Source of the DNA: Climacteris rufus
Taxonomy: Eukaryota > Chordata > Aves > Passeriformes > Climacteridae
Assembly: GCA_013398175.1 (NCBI GenBank)
Contig: VZRZ01001003.1
Coordinates: forward strand, 311,075-375,074
DNA: 64,000 nucleotides
Direction of reading: 5' to 3'
This document shows, one piece after another, positions 12,481 to 26,059 of the stretch (position 1 is its first letter; each line of letters opens with the position of its first letter). Made by a program: the position numbers and the translations under genes. The notes beneath the pieces are model-generated. The model worked only from the letters and a program-made list of their open reading frames with translations, was not told where the DNA came from and did not search any database.

Positions 12481-14720
12481 AAATATTGGAAGTACATATA
12501 TTCAGAAAAACTGGAATATTTTCTACACATCTATACAGAGTTTGTTTATAAAATTCACAAAATTCATTTTCCATGTATAAAGGTGGAGTTTCTGGTACTC
12601 TTAAGAAATCATCAAGAATAAGATTGTCTACTCAAGTCTGGGGGGTAGAACAACACCCAAAAAAATTGATATAATCCAGCTCAGGAATGATTCCTTTGAA
12701 ACAAAATCTGTGGTGTAGAAATGAATAACTACTAGAGCATACAGCTGCCAACTCTGGAATTTAACATTCCACATTTCACTTAACCATAAAAAATGAAGAG
12801 GACCCATGTTCAAAGGCAAATATAGTAAAACATTAAATTAATTTTATAGTGTGCATATTATAGGTCAAGCATGTCTAAAAGTTCTCAAAGCAAACTGCAA
12901 CAATGTCACTGAAAAATATTTGCCATGGAATAACATAAGTAAAACATAATAATAATAAAAGACATTTCTATTCTGTCTCTCTTCTGCCTCCTCATTATAC
13001 TTTTAATAATTCAGATGGTAGTTTGGAGCATATATTAAAATGTTATCTTGCTTTTTCTGGGCTTATTTCTAATGATTTAACTCGTACTGACTAAAATGTT
13101 ACCCATAATAAGGGTTCCATGTTTCTTTCTTTGAGATAAGCTTTTTTTCAACAACAGCTTTCCCCACACACCGTGTTACCATATTTTGCTTCCAAGTATT
13201 CTTCCTTTTTTCTTTTAAAACCCAAATCATTTATAGGTATATTCCCATTTTCCAAACTCTAAGGGAAGGATCTTCAGCTAAGTTATACAAACAGAGGTCT
13301 CCTAACTCATAGAATCCAGAACTACAACATACCAGCAAACACTGGTCATGATTTCAAGTAGTACATATGCTTTTGTAAGACTAATGTTATGAACATAAAA
13401 ATAATAATTTTCAGGTTGCCGTCATTTCTGAATAACATTCCTTTTCCAAAGAAGTGGAAGCATCCATTTTGCTTATGAGTGTCTTTAGCTGGCTTCCCTT
13501 CCTATTGTAATATTAAGAAAATAAAATTCGTGTCATAGAGGATACCACAATTTATTTATATTACATATGAGAGAAATTTTTAGAGGTACTGGAATATCAG
13601 ATGTACCAGAAAACCTGATATGTAATAGTGAGGAGTAATAGTTACCTGATAAGTTAAGCATGCAGATGCCCTTGTTATGATACCCTTTTTTGTCCCCAAA
13701 ATGCTTTATTCTTTGTAGACTTTAGATTATGACCCGTGGATCACAGCTGCCAGTAGGTAGAGGATTATGTTTTATACCTAATCAAATACTCTGAAATAAT
13801 CCCAATTAGTTCATAAGACTGAAGCACAAAGCCAGGCCTACAAAAAAAGGTTAGGGAATTTTTTGGTTCTGTTGGGGGGGAGGTACAAACCTGAATCCTG
13901 AGACATCTGAGATTTTCATTGTGAAAAAAAAGTGAGGGTTAAATCATGGGCAGAGCTACCATTTGCAGTTTGCATTACCTTTCTGTGGTGAAAAGATTAT
14001 AAATCAGTCAACAGCAAATTCTAAGCACTGCTGACAGAAAGAACGGTGATAATGGATAGAAAGAAAAGAGAGAGAATGAGAGAAAGAGGGTAGAACAACT
14101 GAAGGCGGTCATGTGGCCAAGGGACCTGTTTAAAGTCAGTCAGTATATTTTAAAGTATTCTCCTGGGTCCCACATGATTGTTCCATGGAGAAGACTTCAG
14201 TGTCTCTCAGGTCTTCCTCCTCACTTAATTTTTGCATCACTATGAAGAGAAATGTCCTAAGCCATAGACAGATTAATGAGTAAAAAGGCAAAGTCAGCTA
14301 CACAAACCTGTAATAGAAATCAAGAGACCTAAGTAGCTGCTAGGAACTTGAAGCCTGGTTCTATCATCGCTTAGTAGGTGGGATTCAGATAGCAATCGTT
14401 GGAACATAACAAGATTTCAGAAGGGCTCAGAATTTATGAGACTCCCCACTTATGCCTAATTGAAAGACTGTGAAAGTTAGCCTGGATTCGAAGATCTGTG
14501 ATAGCAATCATGCAAAACTCAGTGGGTTTGGAACTTGTGAGTGATACATATATTTTCTTTGTTTGAACTAACATTTCTTAATTATTTATCATCTCAAAAA
14601 GCCATCACAGATGAAGACTGTGTTGTATGAATTCAGATCTATTTGCATTATTAATTCTTCACCTTTAGCCTTTGCTACAAAAACATTGAAGGAATTAATT
14701 CGTGCATCACATTCACTTGA
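12481..14720. other. No gene recognised; purine-rich patch near 14.06-14.09 kb
   Basis: AT-rich sequence with no recognised repeat family. A purine-only-like stretch of GA/GAAA units lies at about 14055-14090. Confidence 0.55.
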
Positions 14721-14743
14721 ATTTTATTTTATTTTATTTTATT
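14721..14743. repeat. (ATTTT)n microsatellite
   Basis: Four to five perfect ATTTT units. A similar TTTTA run is at about 31421-31441. Confidence 0.9.
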
Positions 14744-17161
14744 AGACATGTCACCAAAAGCTGATGTAGAGATCTTACAACTGACAGAGCATGCTTTATC
14801 ATGTTAGCACTCAAGCAAGTTATCACTTGAACAGAGGCATTATGAATGAACCATGACATCAGGTACATTCTCCAAAAGGCTCTGAACAATATGCTACAAT
14901 AACACACAAGTGTCACTGGTAGAAATAAACTATGGAAACAAAATAAACTGTCATACTTCAAGGAATAGATCAACAAAGGCTTTACACTCCAACTAAAAGC
15001 TAAAAGGATTAAATCTTGTCATTCAGTGCATGTGCACTGCTCTGCACAATGGGATCACTGGGTTCCTACTGAAGTATTACACTGCTGTAGTAACAATCAT
15101 CACAAAAATCAACATGTGATAATTTCAGCAGTTGTTATTTTTAATGGGGACATGAAATCTTTCTCTGTGTGTGAGAAAGCTCAAATGATGATTTCTAACA
15201 CTGTCTTCTGAAATATTGACCAATACAAAGTGCCTCAAGCAGCACTCTCAAGTATGATTTCCCAGCTTTCTACACAAGCTACATTCACAATAGCAAGGTT
15301 TGATGGGAGCATATATTTTAAGATGTTAGAGTTGAGGATGCAGTAAGCCCTTTATACCCCCTTCAGGAGCAAGATTTTGAACTAGCTCTGGTTTAATACC
15401 ATAAAATTCAGCCCATTATCACTTGCTGCATGTTAGGTCCAATGCCAAAAAACACCTTTTGGTTTATGTTGACCCAAAAAGTATTGATTTCCTGTGAGTC
15501 AAGACCACTCCATAATGCAATCCAAGAAGCAGTTGGAGGGGTTAACTGGATGATTAACTTCAGAAGCCTGTTCCTGACCTGAAGTAAATTGTTGTTGTAG
15601 GCACACTAGTCTTGGCCTCGGAGTACACGCCAAAGTATCACTGAAGTGCTCCATCTGGAATGCCCGAAGGAAAACCCTAACAAGCCCCAGGTGTCACAAG
15701 GCAGTTCAGTGCACCCTTTGAAGCCACCAGGAAAACCTACACCCTGGTGCCTCATGACATGGAACAACCTGAAATGCAACACAGCTGTGAGCATGTTCCA
15801 GTGCCGGATGTCTATTCAAAAGCTGTGTGGCAGAGGTAGCACGCAATGCTCTCTCAATTCTTAGTGTCTCCATGTTATTACACCAACAAGGCAAAGCCCC
15901 TAAGAGGAAAGCTTCTCCACATTGCACAGAAACTCCATACAGTCTCTCACCAGTAAGGACTAAGTATCAAATTTGGCTCCTCAAAAGTTTTCATTTCTTC
16001 CCTCACTGACAACTGAGAAAAGATCCGTGAAGACAGTCACATCTTTCCCATTCTTCCCACAATTTCTCAGGTGTTCTCATACCTTGTGCTACCCTGACTG
16101 GGGGTCTCTTTTCTGGTATTGGAGGCTGACTGCCAAGACCAAGTTTTCCAGACAAGCTAAATTTGTGTAGCAACAAGGCACACCAGAGCTCAGGATGACA
16201 TCAATACTACTTGATACCAGCCCTGAACATGTGCATGTGACTTAAACCACCAACTTCCTTGCCAGCTCCCATAAGTGGCTTTGTCCAGTGTGTGCTTGGG
16301 AATGCCAGGTTGCCAAGGCCAAACCATGCAGATGTGGCATTTCTGAACACACAGTGGATTCTTTATGCAAGAAAACAAAAGCACATAGGTAGAAATTAAA
16401 CTGGTGGGAGTAGGCTTGACTTAAGAGGAAACCACACATCATATCACTGACAAATATTCAGCACATCAGGATCTGTCTGCATTTTTACTGGCAACTTTGG
16501 GTTTGAAATTCTGATAAAGACTGAAAAACTATGGACATCTTGTGGTGTTCTTCCAAGCATCTGCTGTGGTGATGGAGAACCACCTCACACAGAATAGGTT
16601 GTGCAAACATAACTGCTTTTTAGCTGCTTTCGTAGTATGTCACTTCTGAGTCCCATTTCACTCCAGCTATGTTCACTTAAGAGACCCTTTCAAGTATCCT
16701 CATATTGTCTGGCTTTTGTGGATTCTTAAGCTCAGAGTTGAAGCTGACTCTTTAATAAATGACCTTTTTCCAAGGAGACAGAGGCCCATGTGTCTGCTGT
16801 CTTACCTACTTTCTGGACAGCTGATGGGTTAGTGTGTATTGGTAATGCTCTTCCTTGGGATATTGCTGTTAAGGTTTAGACAAGATAAAACTTTTGTTCT
16901 CTGGATAAAATCTGTAGGTGGACTAGATGTCATCTGCAAACTTTGTGCCTGAAGAAAACATCTTTATACACAAAATTTACAAAACTATCCTACAAGCTTA
17001 CACATGCTTGTTTTAACAACATTAACAACCTATTAACAACTATAGTTTGTTCTGTGCTCCTGGAACCTGTGAACTTTATAATGCTGGATTGCTTTATGAG
17101 CTCCTTTGTAAAAATAAAATATTAAAGCCCTCATCCACATGCTAATGAAATTAAGGGAACT
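14744..17161. other. No gene recognised
   Basis: Several overlapping frames of 60-75 codons lie on both strands at 15.6-16.4 kb, where composition is somewhat less AT-rich. None has a recognisable domain, and frames overlapping on both strands argue for chance. Confidence 0.5.
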
Positions 17162-17182
17162 GTCAGCACAATGTGTGCTGAC
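17162..17182. repeat. Perfect 9-bp hairpin with 3-nt loop
   Basis: GTCAGCACA (17162-17170) and TGTGCTGAC (17174-17182) are exact reverse complements around ATG. The stem is balanced in GC content, unlike the surrounding AT-rich DNA. Confidence 0.75.
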
Positions 17183-18371
17183 TTAGAAGTCATGCCAAAA
17201 AGGGCCATCATTCTTTGGGACAATAGTTTCTTTTTATTTTTTTGATTTGCCACTTGCACATATGAGATAGTTTTTGATGGATTCAGGCCCTGGTAGAACT
17301 TTTCTTTTCCCTCTCCATCTTTCCTTTACAATGAAGTACAGGTGGATAATAATTGAACTAGTCTTATATTTAGATGCATCGAAGAACTTTGTGGTACCAG
17401 AGGCTGCAGACAGATTGTGGTGGGACATGGAATGATCTTCTATAGGAATTTGTAGAGTCAATGTCTATCTGAGACCCAACGTCAGCACAACTGTGATATC
17501 TTGGTGAGAATCAATGTTCACATGGAGTCATGTTAGGACACCACAGTGGGTTTGTTCTTCTGCAGTAAAGGAGCAGAGTAGCTATGAAGGGAAGAGTTCT
17601 GGTTTGAGTCAACATCATATGCTTGCATATGTAAGTCTCTGAGCATATTATACTCAGCAGACATTGAGGAAGATTATTTAAAAATTCAAGAAACATTATT
17701 TCTTGTAATAAGTGGATTATTTGGACATTTAAGTGCATGTGTAAATTGGAGTTAATGCAGTGTTAGGATTATATGTTGTAGCTGGTTTTCCCTCCATACT
17801 GTTCATCAAAGTATAAAGCATAAGAAACTGGAATAGCAACTCAGCCAAAGAAGAAGAGTTTTGCTGCATTAGATTGTAATTTTACCAATTGCTTTGTGGA
17901 AAATTACTTTAATAGGCATGAGCTCTCACTTAAAGTGCTTTGCAGAACTGAGGCTGGAGTGCTTATCACTCTGTAAAAGTCACTCCTGGTCATTTGGGTC
18001 TTGCTACTGTCCATCACTATTTCCACATTAGCTCAGCCCTTCCAAGAACATTATTTATGTACACATCATGGAACAAAGAATTTATGAACTTTGAACCAGC
18101 ACAAAAAGAAGAAAATACGTATTTGCACAATTCAGTTTACATATACAAAACAAAGTTGTATTTTCCAGCTATCCTTTTGATCTTAAGTATTTGAAGGAAA
18201 CATACAATCTCTGTCCCATTGAAGAAATCTCAGATTTAAATCAAGTATGTACTTAACTTTTCTTCCTGGTAAGTAGTGTCTCTATACTTTTTCTTTATAA
18301 AGATGTGGAATGTGTCAGGATTTACTACACTAAACTACACTACATTACACTCTACTCACTATTTACTATAC
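17183..18371. other. No gene recognised
   Basis: AT-rich sequence. A low-complexity patch of ACTACACTA-like units lies at about 18322-18361, just before the microsatellite. Confidence 0.55.
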
Positions 18372-18414
18372 GTGTGCACATGTATACACACACACACATA
18401 TATATGCACACACA
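18372..18414. repeat. Compound (CA)n/(TA)n microsatellite
   Basis: GTGTGCACATG followed by alternating CA and TA runs. Confidence 0.85.
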
Positions 18415-20417
18415 AGATTAGAGTATCAGAAAAGAGAGTTTTGAAACTAAAGGATGTGCACACAGGTCAGTCCCTTTGCTCATTAGTGTTTTCTCAATGT
18501 ACCTCCAGACCCTTTGATCTCAGAGTTTTAGCTCTAAAATGAATCTATAACTGAGCTAGGAACTGTGAGCAGAAGCAAGAGTTAAACAAATAGGGTGGAG
18601 ACAAAAGGGTGTTTGAGGTGTTTGTTTGCATGACTACTTGTAGACCAAGGTGAAAAGTGCAACTGGCTTTTTGGGCTGAACAGAGTGCGTAAACAAACAT
18701 GAAATAGAGATTAACTCTCACCACTGAGAAATGTTTGTGCTCTCAAAATCAATGGGTGATTCGTGACAACAAGAAAAGGGCAAATATCAAAGACAAAAAG
18801 GCTCCAACCTGTGGTTTGTATTCAATCAGCTCTTAATATCAGGTAAACTTGTTACAGATACACAAATAACTCATGCACTAGGCAGTGATTTCACAGAGGT
18901 AGGAAGATGTGTTGATGTAGATAGAGTAAATAAAAGCAGCAGACTGTCTTGTAACTGATCCTTCTTTAATGCTCCTCAATTGATGACAAATTGCCGTGTA
19001 CAGAAAGCTTTGTGAGAATGTAAACCCTTCAGATAACTGAAACCCACAAGTCAGGGAGCTGTAGCAAAAGTGCCATATTCCTACCAACTAACCAACCTAA
19101 ACAAACAAATATAAAGACAAACACTGCAAATATCAGCTCTTTTTTTTTTTCATTTTTTCCTGGAAGAATGGCTGCTATGATCTATGGGGAAATAAAGTTT
19201 CTCTATGTCCTTCTCTAAACAAAAGTTGCTGCAATGTTGATACATTGGTCTAAATTAAATGCATGAAAGATTATTTTTGCAAAGGATTTTTCCTTTTAAA
19301 GTTCTGATTTTGCTGCACATGCAAAGGCTCCCTGAAATCAAGTCAACACAGGGCTTCAGTAGGAACCTACTGCCTGGACAGCAGTCCTGTCACTCCTGAA
19401 AGTAACAAGTGTCTATCAAACAGAGGTTTCTGTTAGAGGTAATGAATTTATTAACCAGTAAGTGTTAAAAGTTTTACTCCTACATACAAAACTTGCTTTA
19501 ATACACTACCACGGCTAAAACACTTCTGCTGTATTTAGAGTGATTTCAGTTAAAGGCTTTAAATATTCACCTGTCATACTTCACATTCAGTCTTTACTAG
19601 CATTTTTATATTTTGAGAGGCTGAAATGGCAAAATCAGTCCCACTAAAATGGCTGAAAGCTCAGAATTCCTGGTCTTCTAGAAAACCCAATGAGCTCTGT
19701 CAGAATTTTTCCCCACACCACTGGAAAAATATGTACAAGAGGAACAAAGACAGTGAGAGTATTTACTCATTTAAAGATAGCAAATAAAGCTGGATTAAGT
19801 CTTAACTGATCTTTGAGTAACACGGTGTATCTGAGAAGTCCCTTGCAGTTTAACAATGAGGAAAAATACATATGCAAACATGGAAACACAGGGCTCTCAC
19901 ATGGTCAGGACAATTTTGTGGAGTTTAGGACTGGTTCCTGTAATATTACTGTTTTATAAAAATCCTCTATCCTCATCAGTTTTAAAACAATATTTGTGTC
20001 TGCTTTGTACCAAAAGAAAATGGTCAAGGTGTTTCTTTCCCTTCTGCTCAAGACTTAGATTGCGCTCAACTTAATCAAAAACAGATTTTAGCCTGGCCTG
20101 GCCATACACAGGGGGAAGTTGGGAGAGTTAGAGCATGTTTGCATTGCTTCACATTGCCTACTATTACCATGGACAGCATGAGAAAAAGGAATTCAATTTC
20201 AACAAAGCTACTTAGGAACAGGACTCAAACAAGCCTCGATTTTGTACATCGCAGCTGCTGGAGGTCTCACAAGTCACACATTGCATTTATGCTGGTAATG
20301 TGTCAAGTCTGTCCTCTATAAATGATACTGAAAGTCTCTGCATGTTGTGCCAATCTACTTAAATTCCCTTTTTACATTACAGGTGATTGAGGCTAGACTG
20401 GATTATGAACAACTCCT
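18415..20417. other. No gene recognised; AT-rich DNA
   Basis: No repeat family, RNA gene or coding pattern recognised. A poly-T run is near 19139. Confidence 0.55.
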
Positions 20418-20470
20418 GCAATCATAGTGTCATAAAATGGTTTGGGTTGGAAAAGTTGCTAGGTTTAATT
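20418..20470 (-). mobile_element. CR1 LINE 3'-end fragment
   Basis: Read on the + strand, the sequence contains the motif ATGGTTTGGGTTGGAAAAG preceded by CATAG-type units. This is the reverse complement of the 3' terminus of avian CR1 elements, where a GGTC(CCTTCCAACC)-like end leads into an 8-bp ATTCTATG repeat. Only the terminal part is recognisable; similarity fades after about 20470. A typical 5'-truncated avian CR1 insertion, inserted in minus orientation. Confidence 0.75.
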
Positions 20471-21324
20471 TAGGCATTCAAATTTGCTTGGCTTGGTCCT
20501 GCAACCTGAAAAATATGTGTGCCAAGGCCACATGACAGACTGCTAAGGAGTAACCCATTAGAGAGACAGGAGAGAACTGAGGGGTTAATATGAGGTAAAT
20601 CACTGCTTCTCTGGACAAGTGGAAACCCAAATGCAAAGAGTTACTCTCTTCTACTCTGCTCCTGAAAGAGAAAAGCTATGCACTGTCCTACACATGGGAG
20701 TAGGGACAAAAGTATAAATGACCATTTCACTAAATAATTTAGGGAATTCAGTGTAAAGGCCTTCTTGGCAATCATTTCCCCTCATTTTTCTCCGGCTTTT
20801 TGGACTGATTGAAACCGGTAGGTATGCTATAAATAAAAACGTCTTTTAATATCATCCAAAAGAAATAAACAGCTTCTGAATCCCTGGATAAGTTCCAGGT
20901 CTGTTTAAGGAGGTTTTGTTATTAATTTTTAAACTGGGGACTTAGAGTCAGGCTGATGCAAGACCATGTAAGCAAACTATCTGAGAATTCAAAGAGAGCA
21001 TTGTTAAAAGGTTAATAAATGAGATTTTTCCCTTCCTTGTCTCTCATCAAAAGCAATCAAGATATCAATGCATTTTTCTTAAGACTTCTGAGGTACAGAT
21101 GTTACTTTTCATTCTGTTTTATTACTAGAGTAACCATATTATTTGCTTTGCTACCAGTATAATGCAAACTGGTAGATGCCTCTATTTCTTGAAATGAATA
21201 TATGTTTGATTTTATAAAGAAAAATACTTTTCCATCATTCTAGTTTGTTAGCAGGACAAAGAATGATAACTATAATCTTACTGCCTTTCTTTTTGAAGCA
21301 CCTTTAAGAATATTTCTACACGGA
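20471..21324. other. No gene recognised; spacer between two CR1 fragments
   Basis: AT-rich sequence with no recognised element or coding pattern. Confidence 0.5.
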
Positions 21325-21500
21325 CCTGATAGCAACCTTCTAGTATCTGAAGGGGCCTACATGGAAGCCAGAGAGGGACTCTCCATCAGAAACTGCAGTG
21401 ATAAGACAAGGAATAATGAGCACAAATTGAAAGTGGGAAAATTTAGCTTAGTATTAGGACAAAATTATTTTTCTCTGAGGGTGGTTATGCACAGCAGTGA
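21325..21500 (+). mobile_element. CR1 LINE fragment, late ORF2/3' region
   Basis: The segment carries several landmarks of the avian CR1 3' region in the right order and spacing: a CTAGTATCTGAAGGGGCCTAC block, then GAGAGGGACT, then AGTGATAAGACAAGG, then a TTTTTCTCTGAGGGTGGT block. The family tail after the last block is not recognisable, so the fragment appears to be cut at both ends. The 61-codon open frame across it (from 21361) is incidental to the repeat and is not a host gene. Confidence 0.75.
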
Positions 21501-24500
21501 AGATGTCCAGCTAAAGGAGATGAAGGGAGGATTAATGCCAGCCTGAGGCTCAGGGCCAAATGAGGAAAAAGCACAAAACTTTGGAAAGAATATTTATGAA
21601 TCTGACATGATGTAGTTCACATGAAACATTTCTGTATATATGCATTTAGAGTGGTTCTGAAGCAATGTATAAATATCCAGTGAGGAAAAATACTTTCATA
21701 AAAGAGCTTACAATCTAAATCAATAAGATGAAGAAAATAAGGGAATATTGTCTCAATATTTTGGATAAAACAAGAAGTTTTCCCATACAAAGGAAATAAT
21801 CTGCTACATTTATTAAATTATCCCAGGATTTCTGAGTCTTGGGCCCATGTAAAATGCCAATACTAGTAAGTGTTATGTGTGAAAACCTCCTTATTTCTAC
21901 CTGCAGACAAGGAATTGTATGATCAAATTTAATATTGTACCTATTTCACAATTAAGAATAGCAACACAGAGATGATAAAATCTAAGGTCATTCAGAAGAT
22001 CAAACCCAGAGATGAAACCAGAAACAAAGGGTGGCAGTCAGTTCAAGAACAGAGATACAAACTGTCTAATTACCAGGGATACCTTCCACCGTTTGGAATG
22101 ACCTAGATATTGCTGTCTCAAGGATATCTGCATATATTCCTATACACACCTCTAAGGTACTATTATATTTATGATTATTGACATTAACAAAATATTATTT
22201 TTAAAATGTTCTACAAATATGCTTAAGAAAATATGAAAGACCTGTTTCTGATAATTACAACATTGCAAAAAACCCTCCCACACTTATCCAAGCTCATAAG
22301 TGTACTGGTTTTGCAGGGCCCAGGGGAGAAAAAGAAACCAAAGGCTAATTTTTTTTTAGAATAGTCAGGCTTTCAGACAGGTGTATAGAAGCTCCAAATA
22401 ATTTTTTTTCCCCTTAACCTAAAGAGAACATATTTCTACAAAACCTCAGGAATAAAGCAGAATATTTGTTATTAAAATTTGCTACAAACCTCCACATATG
22501 AAGATTTCACAATATGTTTGAGCATGTGAAATTTACATTTTGCAACTGTAGTTGCCCACATACATTTAGTTTGGAATGTATTATAACCTGAGATAATTTC
22601 ATTTAGATTAATTGTCTAGGTAAAAATTATTATTTTTAAGCAGATTATTGCATTGGCTTTTTTTTTTTATTTGTCTTGAATATTCTTCAATACAGATCAC
22701 TTGCCATTACAAAATCAAAAGAACAAATCCGTCTTTCTCCAAACTGACTTTAATAAATCTATTTCGATTTATCTTTTATATGTGAGAATATCTTTACCTT
22801 ATCTTTTACATTGTTTATTTACCATTTTTTCTTAACTCAGAGAGCAATACCAGCCTTGTTGAGTTAAGCTTTACAACTTCTTTAACCTAAGTTCAAAAAT
22901 TTAGGTTCTCAAGGGCCAGCAGTGATCAGCACAACAGTATGATGTTCACGTTATGATACTGTAAGTCAATGCTTGTTTAAAAAAAAAATGGAGGAAATAA
23001 AGGAAAAAGTCCCACTGAAATATTGAACAAATAATAGTGAAAATGCTTCATTTTCAAGAGTTTTAAAGGCTTTTCTTTATCAAAACAAAATCTGGGACCT
23101 AATTTGACCTGACAGAGTCCCTTTAGTGCATGGAAATTTCATTCAATTACCAATTTTGACATCATATTTACAACTGTGGTGTCACTCTTTGGTATATCTT
23201 TCACCTCAGTGTTAATGTTAAGCACTGCAAACAAAGCAGATATTTTACACATGAGGAATGTGACATTAATATATTTACAAACAAATTTAGAATGGATGAA
23301 AAAAAGAAAGATCCTTACTGACTTTAAATATATAGACATTCTCCAAATAGCTATAGATGGGTTCCCTTTGTATGCAGTTCGTTCTAGAAAAAGTGTTCTA
23401 TTGACATGGCAGCTTTAGTTTATGATAGTATTGAAGTTATTTTTGAAAACTCACCCTAGACAAAATACCTAAGAGTTAATTTTAGAAAAGAATCTCAAAA
23501 CAGGACATTGTTTAAACAAGCTGCTAACTGCTTTTCTGAACAGAGATAGACTAATATATTGTGCCAAAGTGTGTTTTCTATACATTATAACCCAGAGTGG
23601 CTTTTGTTGACACATAGGTGCAGAATAAATATTTTGGAATGTTTCTTTTTGTCTCCCTTCAGACCAGAAATTTGGCTTGTGCAGAATATCAATACCAGAG
23701 TGGATGAGCCAGAAAATATTATTGCCATGAGATGTCCCTTAAGGACAGCAGAATAGAACTGGAGAGGGAGTTTTCCAAAGTGTGGACAAGTCTAGCTTGG
23801 CCAAAGAGTTGTGAGATGAAATGTTATGTAAGAAAAGAGACAGGCAGATATCTCAATTTCTGGAAATTTAAATGGGTTTGTTCCAAGTTTAGTTTTTCCT
23901 AGTTGAATGACTAGATTTACAAAAGATGAAGGAGGGATTGACAAAGATTGAGTTAAACACAAAGGCTTAGTGTTTTATTAGAGCACTTACCAACTTTTCT
24001 GATTATTCCTCTTATTTTACCATCCCTCTGCGTACTAAAATTATTCTTTAGGAATACTTCCCTGCTATTATCTATGTGTCATACTACCCATGGCCCTTTG
24101 TAGAGAGCACAAACCCACCCTGGGCACAAGAACTTCTCTACAAGACAAAATGGGAGTTAAACACATAAGAACAGCAGTGAAAATCCAGCCTGCTGGATAG
24201 GAGCTCACCCTAGCTCAAGAAGTGTGAGAAAGAAGTTAATGACTGTCATCTGAAAGAGACAGATGCAAAATACATCTTGAACACCGACAATCTAACAAAC
24301 TGTCTCACAAGACATCTCTAGGAGTATTGGTGCCTAGATTTCTCCCAGTTTTCAAAGAATGGTGTCCCCACTTATTTTTTTGGGGCTGACTGAATGCTTT
24401 CTCCCAGCACTGTAACGCCCAGGTTAAATGCTATGGAAGGAGGGAATTTTTCTTTTCTCATTTTGACACATTCAGTTTGTATAAAATCTCTGTATTCAGG

Positions 24501-26059
24501 TCTCTTGTCTCCTAAAATATTTTCCTGTTTTTACCTACAAATTACTATGAAATGTGGTGCTTCTATCTCTTAAAAATTAAGTAAGTGTTTGTTTGGACAA
24601 GGAAAGAAAGGATGTCCATACCAGCGAGTAAGTCCTGCTAGAAATGCAGATTTTGCCTTGAGACATGGCACAACATGATTTATATTCACACATCTCATTT
24701 CTTTTACTTCAAGAGCATAATGGTTGGATCCATACTGCTTAACAACTAATACTCTTCTACAGTACTGTGGCATTATCAAAGACAGTGCCAGAAAGCACCC
24801 AGAGTAAAACTCGGTTTAATCCTAAAGGGAAAGGTAGGACTAACTTAGTAAAAAAAATAAATATATATATATCTTCTTTTGTGCCAGAGAATACTTGAAC
24901 TATAAAACTCCAAACAGTACAAGCATCAATTAAGTGGGATTTAAACCCATTCAGATGTGTCTAAAAGTATACAAGCAAGTAAGAAAATAACTAGACAATA
25001 TAATTCTGCAAGCTTAGAACATGAAATACAGTGGGATGTAGGCAATATTTAAATAGCACTTTAGAGCTTTCATTAATTTTGTTAAAAGTCTCTTCATACT
25101 TTGATCACAAAAAAAATCATTTAACATGTCCCAGTTATAACAAATACAATGGTACAACCCTGAATTTGCATAGACTGTAACCATATCCTGTTGTAAGAGT
25201 TGCCCTTACATTGGCAAAGGGAAAAAAAGTATCATAAGTATATTTCATGAAGCTCAAAATGTCGTATTGTTTTCTCTTTCTGGCAATCAGGGAAAGATCA
25301 TGGGTTTAGAACTCTGAACAGTTTGTTCTAAATAATTTCCAATTTTTATATAAACCTTCAATGACCCAAGTTTGGACTCAGATGGGATACAGTGTATTCA
25401 CATTCTTGAAAAGCTCTTGAAAAATATGACAGGATTCAAATATGGACTAAATTCAGAGCATTTTTGTTGGTGTCTGGAGAAAAGGATCATCTTGCTGCTG
25501 AGCCAGATTGCTCGATGAAACACATCCTACTTATGTCTTTTACATTCTTCTTTTCCTTCTAGTGAGAGAAGGGGAAATAGTAACTTTGTTCTTGATGGTA
25601 TTGGTAATTTACTAAAGTTAAGTTTTATGCTACTTTCTGAAGAGTCATGTTGACCTAAGTGAAACAAGACCTTTACATTTCAGCTAGTGAGTGTGATAGT
25701 GAGTACTGCAGTCTTGTCCTTAGCAATGAATTTAAACAAAGCACTACTATTTGTTCCAATCAAAACTGTTGATATTTAAGCATGAGCCATCAATAAAATA
25801 TAAAACATTCCAGAGTCCTTTGCAGTAAAAATTACTCATAATTATCTTGAAAAATTCCTGTACCTGATGTGGTTTCAACTCAATCAAAAAATGTTAGGAT
25901 AAATAAGTAATTTCCATAACTGTTAGAACCATAATTAAATATTCATGCTAGTTGTGGTTTCAGTAATGAATTTTCTTGGCAAAACCTTTCCATCAGAACT
26001 TGTTTTATGAAATTCCATAATTTCTAAGTAAAACAAGTCTTTAGATCACAAACCCCAGT
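21501..26059. other. No gene recognised; AT-rich DNA
   Basis: Poly-T runs occur near 22360, 22400 and 22660, and an (AT)n run at about 24860-24872. Frames of 60-80 codons overlap on both strands near 23.2 kb. No repeat family or gene recognised. Confidence 0.5.
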
